NCBI GenBank assembly: GCA_004794655.1
Contig: SMMW01000634.1
Location: 2,700,501-2,764,500, forward strand
DNA: 64,000 nt
Source: Marisa cornuarietis
Taxonomy: Eukaryota; Mollusca; Gastropoda; Architaenioglossa; Ampullariidae
Direction of reading: 5' to 3'
The position numbers were made by a program, and so were the translations under genes. Of this stretch, positions 1-10,376 are shown in pieces. The first letter of the stretch is position 1, and the number at the start of each line of letters is the position of its first letter. The notes under the pieces are model-generated. The model was not told where the DNA came from. It was given only the letters and a program-made list of their open reading frames with translations, and ran no database searches.

Positions 1-994
1 TTCAGCAAGATTATGTTATCATTCTTAAAGATGGCAATCCTTCATGAACCTGTCCTCCCTTCTTTTCTTTCTCCATAAAAAATAAGCGTTCGATCAATAA
101 TGCCAATAGCCTTATCGAAACAAAGAAACGAAGGATGGAATAAAAACAAACAAAAAGGAAAGAATAAAGGAAAGAAACAAGGAAAAAGGGTAAAGGAGTG
201 GAGAGATAAAGGGAGGGTTGCAAAAATAAGAGATTTAACTAGTTGAGCATCTGTAAGTTTGTGAACGTTTTCTCTCACCGAGCAGGTACTCCTGTTGCTT
301 CTTGTACACACGCACTGTGCCAAACATTAGCTGAGCAGAAAGGTACAGGGAAAAGGTCTGCGGCAGCTCCCCTTCCCGGGGAACTCGCGGCACTTTGGTG
401 GGAATTTTCTCCAAAATATCTCGGCTGGGGACGTTAAAACACGTCTTAGAAACCGGTAGTGTACATCAATATATCTAGTTTCCAAGTGAAAAACCAGTGT
501 GATGTTGCCACACAGACAATTTGATATATTTGTAAGTATTCTTATAAATCATATATAAGAACGATTGATTTACCATGTCCGTATAATATTCACGCTCATG
601 ATTTGTCGTCTTGGTAGTTTTCGAACTCCAGTTGCCGCCACCCTGAAAGAAGAGACTAATCTTTATCACTGTACTAGTAATGATAATAATAGAATTTATA
701 TAATACATTTCCTCGCACGAAGGAACGCAGAGATAGAAGGTGTAGAAAGTAACAACCAGGGTAAACCTATTACAGTAGGTGTTTCAAAAAAGAGGAAAGC
801 ATGTTGCGCCTCCACTGTAGAGAGACAGAAGCAAGGCATTCCAGTGACTGGGCCAAGCAAAAGAGAATGACCAACGGCTGAACCTCTCCAGTCTGATACG
901 TGGGACAGTGAGAAAACTGGTGTGGGCACAGAAAACTGACCTGCCAGGTTGGTAGGGCAACACAAGCACAAACAGACTGGGCTAAGCTGTGAAC
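1..994. other. No gene seen
   Basis: AT-rich single-copy-looking sequence. Frames are short and without motifs. A purine-rich block (121-230) accounts for the long minus-strand frames. Confidence 0.6.
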
Positions 995-1720
995 AATGCG
1001 TTAGCAAAGTATGGCGATCTTAAATTCGATTGGAGCCCAGACTGGCGGCCAGTGCAGATCGCGCAGAAGTGGTGTAACATGTCCAGCCTTCCGCATGCAA
1101 AATACAATGCGAGCAGAGTTGTTCTGTGTTCTCTGGAACTTGCCGAGCAGACAGGGAGATCAACAAACGGAGAGTTACTGTTGTCAAGCCTGGACAATAC
1201 AAATGCCTAGAAGAAGTAACAGAGAGGAGACGTCTAATGCGGCTCATCCTATGCACTTCAAGGAAAATTGACTTGCAGACAAAGCTATCATGATTCTCTA
1301 AAGACAATGATGTGTCAAAAATTACTCTTAAGTTCCCAAAAGACTGGGAAAGAGTCTTGATTAATCCAGAGAAAATGAGTGATGGGAACGAGGACATGTG
1401 TTTGAGCATATGGAACCACTTCAGTTTTTTCCCGTGTTGGTTTGTAACTTGTTCAACATCTAGTGTTTGACAGAATCAAGAGTTTGCTGAAAGCTGGCGA
1501 ACAGTCTGTGGAGTTGGCAAACTGGGCCAGAAATCGGAAGTTGAGTATCGTCGGCATACATATGGTATTGCAAACCAGAGTGTCGAGTAACAGAACCAAC
1601 TGGCTGGACATTGGCAGTAAACATGAGATCTTCAAGGACTGAAGATTGAGACACTACATATTGCACAGCAGCAGGTTTTGATACGAAGCCGTAAAGCGAT
1701 ATTTTGCCAACCAACCAGCC
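995..1720 (-). mobile_element. CR1/L2-like LINE fragment (RT to C-terminus), decayed
   Basis: Minus-strand translation shows GSVT..HSGLQYHMYADDTQL (the YADD of reverse transcriptase, plus-strand 1539-1559), then VIFDTSLSLENH, VCKSIF, SRIRRLL, LSRLDNSNS and HVTPLLRDLHWPPV. This is the usual order in CR1/L2-group ORF2. It is broken by frameshifts and stops and truncated at the 5' side, so it is a dead copy. Confidence 0.75.
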
Positions 1721-2591
1721 GACAGTATCGAACAGCACTCTGCTCAAAGAAGAATGCTGCGTACAGATGATGCACAAATTATACAAGAAACATCCGATCA
1801 TCTCTGTTACCGCTATTTTTTTAAACAATTATACCATGTTGACTTAAAAGAGCCTTTCTTACATCATGATAAACAATACATCAATATTATGGAATGTACT
1901 GTACACGTTTTGTGCACCTGTAAATCTCTCTACCTAATGATCGAAGTTAATCATAGCAGAACAGAATGCCGAAAACTTGTGGGTCCCATAAAAAGTATAT
2001 GGACCTATGTACTTCACCAGAGGACCAATATGTTTTTGGCATTCTATGCTGCAGGGGTATAAGTGAATAGGTGAAGTTTGTCATCATGATTGCTACCATA
2101 CCTAGCTCTCTATTTGTACTGTTTCTAAACACTATTTGGCTTCTTTCAATTATATTATCATCAAGTACTTGCTACTCGATCGTGCAAACCTTCCTCTTTC
2201 CTCCCATCAATGAGAGCCGCATCTATCAGGAATACAAAAGAATTCTCTGCTCTAGACATGGTGAACCTTTTACCCATACTTCCACTAGGTTATGAGATAT
2301 CGCTTTATTCTTTTCTTTCATTTTTAAACACGTGAAACTTAAGAGTAAAAACCATTAGGAGAACGCAAATATATTCCGAATAAGAAGTTACCTGCTCACG
2401 TAGATCTAAGATGTATCAATTAAAGACAATTTTCACATACCATATTATGCCAAATCTCCCACGTCTACATAGTATGTTCTGGCTGTAAAACATTCTTTCT
2501 GAAAATAGAGACTGAAAGGCTGACATTTTCTGCACTGACAACAAAATCATAACTGATTTCTGCTGTATATTGATTGTAAAAGTGAAAAAGT

Positions 2592-2624
<33 letters not shown>

Positions 2625-3079
2625 ACACACGAACAAACAAACGTATTCACCATTTGATTTAAAACTTGAACCTGTTATGAGAGATGATCCTAATCTATAC
2701 GCTCCTAGCAAAGGTTTTCCCTTAGAATATTATTAGTAATCTTGATTAGAAAACTTTCTTATAATAAAATAAACAATGTAACACTTGAACAAAATGCCTG
2801 GCTTTTGTGGATGTAGTTCCAGAATGTTCTTGGTAAGCAGTGTGTGCGTTTGTGGTTGTTGTGGTAGTTAGCACAGCGACAACAGCCATAGCAAGGAAAA
2901 TAACTGTTTACATTATGCTGCAGATTTTAACATGGCTTTATGCCGATGGCTTCTTCGGTCTCCTAAAAAACGAAATGCCGTAAACATCAAAAACAAGTGA
3001 ATGAAGCGCGTGACGCGTAAATTGTTGCCATTTAGACAAAATTTAAACAAATAATTGAAATGAAATGCTTACGATCCTA
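1721..3079. other. No gene seen
   Basis: AT-rich sequence with one (CA)n tract. GTCCCATAAAAAGTATATGGACCTATGTACTTCACC (1982-2016) and its surroundings carry short inverted words but no clear element ends. Confidence 0.55.
2592..2630 (+). repeat. (CA)n microsatellite
   Basis: About 19 CA units with a single T interruption. Confidence 0.95.
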
Positions 3080-3215
3080 CGACAGTTCACAGCGAAGGCA
3101 GACGACGCGCCGGTTGAAGTTTTCCCGCCTTTAATCGGCGAGTGACGTAACACTGCAGCAGACGGCTGACTCAGCGCAAATCTCCAGACGCAGACTTGAC
3201 CTGGCGCGTTTTCAT
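3080..3215. promoter_or_regulatory. Cluster of E2F-, CRE- and MARE-like sites
   Basis: A CpG-rich island in AT-rich sequence. TTTTCCCGCC at about 3120-3128 and GGCGCGTTTTC at 3203-3213 are E2F-like. TGACGTAA is at 3143-3150. GGCTGACTCAGCG around 3165-3177 matches a Maf recognition element at 11 of 13 positions. No adjacent exon was identified. Confidence 0.35.
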
Positions 3216-3968
3216 TCACACGCTAATACCATCTGCTGTTACATTTGTAGCCATTTAAGTTACAGCCATAAAATTATTAATGGAATAATTTTATGACTTA
3301 AACTTTAATGATTAAAAATGTAAAAGCAGATAGTTTAAGATGTTGTCGAGAGCAAAAAAAACATCGACTAACAGAAAAGATATCATGAGACTAGAACTAC
3401 AGTTTCAGAAGTCACATAAAAGGGTTTAGTTGTTCGTGCTGACATTTGCTGATTCTTAAGAATAACGAAGAACTTTAAAATACACATAACATTTTTTGTC
3501 TACAGATTCACATTAACTAAAATGTGTTAAATTTTTACTTATGAAAACACATCATGCTTTGATCGGATCTATTTATACCGAAAGTGCAGAAAAATCATTA
3601 ATAGTAGTGTCGTCTTTAAAAGAGACTAAAAGCTGCACATATTACTAATGAAACACCATTAAAAATTTTGATTATTATGTTACCATTTTTTTTTATAAAA
3701 GTTTTTCCCACTTGAAACTGTCTAACAATCATTTATCTTGTACTGTGATTTTTTTTTTTAAACTTAACACAATAAAAATGGAACATCCATTGTTCAACCT
3801 TTGTTTATCAAACATAAATAAATAAATAATTTGCAGGAAATTTTAAACGTTAATTATTCTGTTTCATTTTCCTGGTAATAAGCGTTACTGATGTAGAGGG
3901 TAAAATCTTTGAATATAGTACTTTTAGTAGCTTAACAATATTTCTGTTGAATGTTGTTTCTCTTCTTT
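3216..3968. other. No gene seen
   Basis: Very AT-rich. A palindrome (TAAAATTATTAATGGAATAATTTTA) lies near 3267-3292. A few AATAAA words occur on the plus strand (3770, 3822-3828) without a coding exon before them. Confidence 0.6.
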
Positions 3969-4102
3969 TGTGTGTGTGTGCGTGCGTGTGTGTAGATGTG
4001 TGTATGCATGTGTGTGTGCGTGCGTGTGTGTAGATGTGTGTATGCATGTGTGTGTGTGTGTGCGTGCGTGTGTGCGTATATGTGTCTATGTATGTGTGTG
4101 TA
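3969..4102 (+). repeat. (TG)n with a 38-bp higher-order unit
   Basis: The unit containing GTGCGTGCGTGTGTGTAGATGTGTGTATGCATG occurs twice, with TAGATG at 3993 and 4031, followed by a partial third unit. Low-complexity frames on both strands (Cys/Val or His/Thr) are artefacts. Confidence 0.9.
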
Positions 4103-4471
4103 ATGTGAGCGGAAGACTATGTGTTTGTGGATTAAGAATGCAATATTATTTTGCCAGTAAGGCTTCAGTGACAGCTTCAAAGTCTCGTGCTCCTTAGAAT
4201 CTCTAGATCTGCCAGTCGGCGCGTGTGTCATGTCACTTTCCAAACCCACTTCCCGTGTCAGCACAAAGTACACGTCTACATTTTTTTGTTTGCAAGATAC
4301 GTTTCTTACGTGTACGTTGGATCTGTGTATCCTTTTTTGCAGATTAATGATAATTTGTCTTGATAAATCAACCAGTCCAACTCTTGATCTAACTAGTCGT
4401 CTGTAAGATCTAATCCTGAAAAATGTTGTTGACGTTAAACAAACACACTAACACAGACCCTCTCTCTCATA

Positions 4472-4520
<49 letters not shown>

Positions 4521-5968
4521 CTCAAGACAGCATCCAGGAAAAGTGTGACAACCAAATGAATAAAGAGTAACAAAGTAAAACGATTCAATAAAGTTACTAG
4601 CGAAAAGCATATGTTCTTAGGACACAATAAATGGGACCATTCCTTATATGTAAATGAAATGCCTTTATATATAATAAAATAATTCCTCATATGTAAAAAT
4701 ACGTCTTCTGAATAGAGAAGCAGCTCTTCCTACAATACAGATAAGAATGTTTAGAGTTTTGTCTTCTTTGTTGGCAAAGTTTCTTTACAGTTCTTTTGAA
4801 CTGCCTTCGCGAATATCTTATTTTCTTCTATTCCGTGTTTCCCACCTGAAATGTTGTAAAAAGATCTCTTGCTGTCGTGAATCCCTAAAAACACTCTATT
4901 GTCTGTTCTCTGAATGGAAACACAGGTAACGAAAATGTGTCTGTTTTCAACTAAAATCAATTTCTATTCACTTCAAACAATGGAGTCACGGATAAAGAGA
5001 CTCAAAATAGCTTGCCTAGAAAATTGTCTAGCAAGGCAAACACTTTACCCAGAAAAAAACTTAAGAAGAGATGTCTTTTAACACCAAAGGATTTACGGGC
5101 ATTTAGAATATTTTTATGAAGATGAAAAGTAGTGACATTGTCTAAAAGAAGAGAATAATGTTAATGTCTCTCATCCCACATCTCTTGTAAATATTATTTC
5201 AGTTTAGTGAGGATGGAAGAGGAAAATATTTGGGTTACTCATATTGTTTTATTAATATTGTTTTTAACATTTTTTTGATATTTGGTGAAAATCAGTGCAA
5301 CTTAACTTCGTAATGAAAAATATTTTTGTTGTATTACACGTAAATTTGATGCAATGATTCCGATGGTTATTATTGATAACATCTCTCTATAGTCACTAAA
5401 GGCATAAACGTGTCAAAATAATTTCAAAAAAGATGCAACAGACACAAGTTCACCGCCGATTATGCTTTCTTATGCTTTTACGCGTCAGGATCTTGCCAGT
5501 ATAAGTCACTATTCAAAAATGCAACAAATATTTTTTTTTGTTTCGTTGTCTTTCCTTTTCGTGCTAATTAATGTTATACATTATCTCGATTAAAAGGAAA
5601 CTAAATGACAACTTGCATATGTCGTTTGTTGTTTGCTTGTCTTAAGACACATTGCTTATGCAGATATTGACCCAACCCCATCAATTTTCGGTTCACGTCT
5701 GAAAAGGAACTCTCCTCAGCAGGAGTCTCAGACTGCTCTTCCTCCATTGCAAGCATTAATCTAATGAGGATAAATGTCCTTGCGACAGACACAAGCCGAA
5801 GAGATATAAAAATAAGTAGCTCTCCCTACAACGGCCGTCTGTAAGACAAGGCTATTCCTTTGTGAAATTTCCGATTGATCGGTGATTAATACTGTGCTCG
5901 AATGGTCTCGACTCAATCAACTTTTCCTGTCGTCTTCCGAGAAGAGCGAGGTCGTGCTCAATTGTCTT
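4103..5968. other. No gene seen
   Basis: AT-rich with one (CA)n tract (4474-4519). No frame has recognisable motifs. Confidence 0.6.
4474..4519 (+). repeat. (CA)n microsatellite
   Basis: 23 uninterrupted CA units, preceded by a short CT run. Confidence 0.95.
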
Positions 5969-6108
5969 TTCAGCTCGGGTCCATTACGATGTCTCCAGCT
6001 GAACGTGAGATGCTCTTGTTTGCCAAGAGCTTGGAATTCTTGGTGTTTCGAAGTCAGCCAAACAGTCTGGCTGAGCTTGTTTCCCATCACGTTGACGTTA
6101 GCTTGTAA
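5969..6108 (+). CDS. Possible small terminal exon, unassigned
   Basis: An acceptor-like AATTGTCTTTTCAG ending at about 5972 is followed by an open frame LGSITMSPAEREMLLFAKSL and about 24 more residues to TAA at 6106-6108. No donor-side partner or homology was recognised, and the frame could be chance. Confidence 0.15.
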
Positions 6109-6469
6109 ATGTTCTCCCCCGCGAAGATGGGAAACCTAAAAGGCTAGCAACAAGGCGTAATTTTAGATAAATTCGCTCCCACGAAGCAACCAAATGTGTT
6201 TCATGACCACTAAATGACTGTTTTAATTCATCAGCATCGGAGTGGCACAAAGTACACAAACATTTCGCTCTGGAAAAAAAACCTGCGTCACATGGAGCCA
6301 GGAAGCAGACTTATTCGTGGAGTGACCTAGTCGCCCAGACCAAGGACGTTCAAAAAACTAATTTCTGATCTGTGTCTGTGGTTAGCATGTGTCGTAGAAA
6401 ATTTCACTCGATTTCTTAAGCACAACACATCGTGCACTGGGACGTTACGGTCTTCCTCTTACTCACAGA

Positions 6470-6680
6470 CCAGATAGACCAGACTAGTTCAGGCAGACCA
6501 TACGGAACAGATATGACACATATCTCAGAAAGAATTTGAGACGGACCAAACAGACCAGACAAACCGCATGAGACAGGCAGAAGGGACAGACATACCAGAC
6601 ACTAGAGAGACCAGGTTAAACCAGACTAGACCTGACGGACGGACGGACGGACGGACGGACGGACGGACGGACGGACGGAC
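6470..6680 (+). repeat. Degenerate CCAGA repeat leading into (GGAC)n
   Basis: CCAGAC and related words recur irregularly from 6470. A clean (GACG)n tract of about 12 units occupies 6634-6680. The other strand reads Pro-Ser-Val-Arg repeats, which are an artefact. Confidence 0.85.
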
Positions 6681-7450
6681 AGACACACTGAGATACTCCC
6701 CACCCATAAAGTTAAGCGTTCATCACGGCACTTCGGCTTTTACAGCCTGTAATAGATAAAAGTAGCCGGTGAAAGCTGCATCGGACTCGAGTCCGGCCTC
6801 ACACGCTGTCTGACCTGGCCCGGACCCGTCACATTATCAAATATTCTCGTTGACCTCATCAGCGCAAGTGTCACGTGTTACTGCCTCTCGTTGGCGAAGC
6901 CCGTGCTAATCAGAGCCTCGCTGTCGTTTCACGCTGGGCAGCCTCTAAAGACGGCCTGACGGGCCGTCCTCTTCCTCCTGGTCATCCGAGGCAGGCAGGG
7001 CTAGATGAAATCCCAAGGCCTTCTGCTCCCGGTATTCAAGTCCCCAGCCATGTGCCGGAGCAGTCAAAATCGTCAGCTTTTTCCGCATCGTGCGGATTTT
7101 ATGTGGGGGCAGCCTAGCAGAATGGGCACAGAAGAAGCATCGGACTGAGTGCGGCAGTTATTGCTCCCAACAATGAAACGCATCAAGAAAAATAAAATCA
7201 ACGACGATGATTAACAGTGTAAAATGCACGCGGAGATGACATAAGCTCTCCTAAGTTTGCTGAGATTGTGTCTACACATCAATCCATGCAGCCTTACGTC
7301 CACACTGATACATAAGCATGCAGGCATACAGACATGCCTACCAGTCTCTCTACATAATATACTTGCATACATACACACCTCACATACATACCATACTTTC
7401 AAGCCGGTTCAGCGTGGCAACCGCTGCTCGTCTTAAAAACATCGCCCCTG
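6681..7450. other. No gene seen
   Basis: Moderately GC-richer between 6770 and 7130. The 80-codon plus frame at 6875-7117 has no motif, no signal peptide and no splice support. Confidence 0.5.
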
Positions 7451-7719
7451 CAGGGGCCAGTTGCACAACACGTTTCTAAACCTTAAAACTGTTCTAAAGA
7501 AGCAAAATCTCTTCTCTGCCATTTTGATGCACTGCACAAAAACATACAAAAAATTGTACTGAGAGGACGGAAAGTCAGACTTAAACAACTTTATCTTACT
7601 TAAAGAAGTTTTAGTTTTAAAAATTCTAAAATTGTGGTGTGCACTTTAAACTGATTATCTAAAAAGATTTAAAGCCTAAAAGTGTTTAAAATTAGAAATG
7701 TGCTGTGCAACTGGCCCTG
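7451..7719. mobile_element. TIR element (MITE) copy 1
   Basis: It begins CAGGGGCCAGTTGCACAACA and ends TGTGCAACTGGCCCTG, forming terminal inverted repeats of about 25 bp (TTTCTAAA also pairs inside). The 269-bp body is AT-rich with TTAAA repeats and lacks any frame. It is about 90% similar to the copy at 10107-10376. Superfamily not assigned. Confidence 0.8.
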
Positions 7720-8271
7720 TGGCTTTGAGCTTTTACACAGCTGTCTGAATCTTTCGGGAATCGTGTTTACAGGAAGCCGTACGAGTTATACATCTCACAG
7801 ATATGAAAATAGTGTTAATTAAATTAACCGCAAGAGGTAGACACACGCAGATAGTTAGCGACAGACCTGTTCCACTAATGAAATGTCAGCTCACCTGATG
7901 CACACATGGAAACGTATTTTGTGCCGCAATGCTCTTCAATGGTGCCTAATGTATACAAAAGATAAAAACTGTAGTGTGTTTGATGTTTTATTGATGAAAA
8001 TAATTTTGTAAAGAATTAATCTTTCTGAAAAGAACTTTCGAGAATGCAGCGTTTGTTCTGTTTACCTTTTCTAATACTTTATTATGTATTTATGTCTGGG
8101 TAACACATATAAGCTAAGACATGCGGTTATTTTATTTTTGCTTTTTTGTTTTCTTGTATGTTTGGCTACTTTTATTGTTTGTGTGCTTCATTTCATGTTC
8201 ATTTTTTTTTAATTTAAAGGTATTGCATTTTTCTGTTATAAAAGGTGTATTGCATTTTTCTTGTCTGTGCG

Positions 8272-9009
8272 TTTGTTCTTTCTCGACTTGACTACTGCAA
8301 CTCCTTGCTAGCAGGCTGCCCCTCATCCCTCATTCAGAGACTCCAGAAAGTACAGAACTCCGCTGCACGTCTTGTGCTTAGAGCAAGGAAACGGGACCAT
8401 GCCACTCCTCTCCTTCGTTTTCTACACTGGCTACCCGTCCGTTCTCGCATCCAGTACAAACTGTCTGTGCTGTGTTTTAATTTCTTTGCAGGCTCCTGTC
8501 CTGATTATTTCTCTGAACTTCTCATCCCTTACGTTCCAGCCAGACAACTACGCTCTTCGTCGGATGACCGTATCCTCACTGTTCCTGTCACCAGAACAAC
8601 AACATATGGTCACAGGATATTTGGTTAGTGTGCAACAAAACAATGGAACTCTCTCCCTTTCCATATCCGCCACCTTCCTATAATTGAATCCTTCAAATCT
8701 GCACTGAAAACGCACCTATTCCTTGAGCATTACTCCTAACACAGACCACACAATGCTCGTCCTTCTTACCCTCCCCCCTTGTGCTCTTGCTAATTTTCTA
8801 CCATCTTTCTCTGCAGAATCCCTATATTTTCTATGTTCTGTTACTTGGTGTCTCTTTGTGTTTTCCGCCTTTGTTTTATGTTTGTCGTCAGTACTGTCGC
8901 TTATTCTTTCGCCCCTCGTGTTCTATCCATTTAGTCCATGTCTCTTCCTTGTTTTTAAGCGCTAAGTGCATGCTCTCTATGATTGTGAATATGCGCTATA
9001 AAAATCTTC

Positions 9010-9044
<35 letters not shown>
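8272..9044 (+). mobile_element. CR1/L2-like LINE 3' end with (ATT)n tail
   Basis: The frame reads VLSRLDYCNSLLAGCP, RLQKVQNSAARLVL, HATPLLRFLHWLPVRSRI and YGHRIFG. After a frameshift near 8625 it continues as WNSLPFHIRHLPIIESFKSALKTHLF to TAA at 8737-8739. A 3' UTR with GCGCTATAAAAATCTTCA leads into (TTA)n at 9012-9044. This is the C-terminal thumb/tail part of ORF2 plus UTR and is 5' truncated. Confidence 0.85.
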
Positions 9045-9045
<1 letters not shown>

Positions 9046-10106
9046 ATATTGATGGTGTTGATGAGTGCTATATTTATAACTGGAATCTTATAAGGCTGAA
9101 AAATATTGCAAATTTATTGAAATTATATTTCGGCGCAAGAGCAACAATTTCTAACTCTTGTGTTTCACAGAAACACACGAGGGCGATATAGTCTTTATGA
9201 ACTTACTAAAACAAAATTTACCAAAGTGAAAGCACAAAACATTTTAGCTGATATCCAGATTTCAAATCTTATGCAGAATGTGATTTCTTATGTAGAATAA
9301 AATGGAAACATCAAGGTAGAATTTGACATTTTCTTCTGTGTATGTATCTGTCTGCATTGCAACTTTTTTCGTCCTTTTCTCCTCCATTTGTCTTCCCTAT
9401 CCAACTTATATGACGAAACATGATGCAAGAGTTTGGTAGGGTTGTACCCTGTTGTTTTATCACTTTCCATGCAATAAATTAAATGAATTGAAAGGCGCCC
9501 ATTGACAAAGACAGCTTTTGTTGACTACGTACACGTTTACAGAGTTGTGCAAGCCTATTTAAAACTGAATGAAGCACAGGAATCTTTCTGTAGAATATTT
9601 TAAGCTGCAGATTGTCATTATAGAAATGGGTCAACTAAAACATTAAACTGTTTTCAACATTGATGACTTAGAACTGAAGATTATAGGGGAGTTTGGGGTA
9701 CATGTAAACAAAACATGCTTTACCTGTGTGCACCCATTGTACATTGTGGTAAAGAGCTTATTATTTCGAAGGGAGTTTTAGCTATTTGACTATAACATTA
9801 GAAGAAAATAAAGTTTTGGTTTCACAAGGGGATTAAGAAAAATGCCTTTTGAACACTCAAATGTGTGAAGTTTATGGCCTTATAAATAAATTCTCTTGTT
9901 ACATGGTTCTGTCTTCGCTTTTATTCAACGAGCCAATAAGGTTTTAAAAAAATGAGAGCATTTAGGATGATCTGTATGTTCCAAATTTTAAAAAAAGGTT
10001 TTTTATTTTTTTTGTGTGTGCTTTGAATGATATCGCCAGCCATTCCACTTTTTGTCTGATTCAAATGAAAATCAAACAGTTTGACAAAAAGGATATCTGT
10101 AACGTT
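9045..10106. other. No gene seen
   Basis: AT-rich, between a LINE 3' end and the second TIR element. No motif-bearing frame. Confidence 0.6.
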
Positions 10107-10376
10107 CAGGGGTCAGTTGCACAACATGTTTCTAAACGTTAAAACCGTTCTAAAGAAGAAAAATCTCTTCTATGCCATTTAGATGCATTGCACAAAAACA
10201 TACAAAAAATTGTGCTGACAGGACGGAAAGTCAGACTTAAACAACTTTATCTTACTAAAAGAAGTTTTAGTTTTAAAAATTCTAAAATTGTGGTGTGCAC
10301 TTTAAACTGATTAGCTAAAAAGATTTCAGGCCTAAAAGTGTTTAAAATTAGAAATGTGTTGTGCAACTGGCCCCAG
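10107..10376. mobile_element. TIR element (MITE) copy 2
   Basis: The left end is CAGGGGTCAGTTGCACAACA and the right end TTGTGCAACTGGCCCC. It has the same length and direct orientation as copy 1, with near-identical interior blocks such as GGACGGAAAGTCAGACTTAA. Confidence 0.8.

Noticed and set aside
3850..4273. His/Thr- or Cys/Val-rich frames over (TG)n
   Set aside because: Low-complexity translation of the TG/TGCG repeat. The same applies at 20228-20422, 45699-45911, 47290-47557, 51343-51552 and 52485-52736.
8781..9191. 136-codon frame overlapping the LINE 3' end
   Set aside because: Out of frame with the recognisable LINE ORF2 tail and crosses the (ATT)n tail as poly-Leu.
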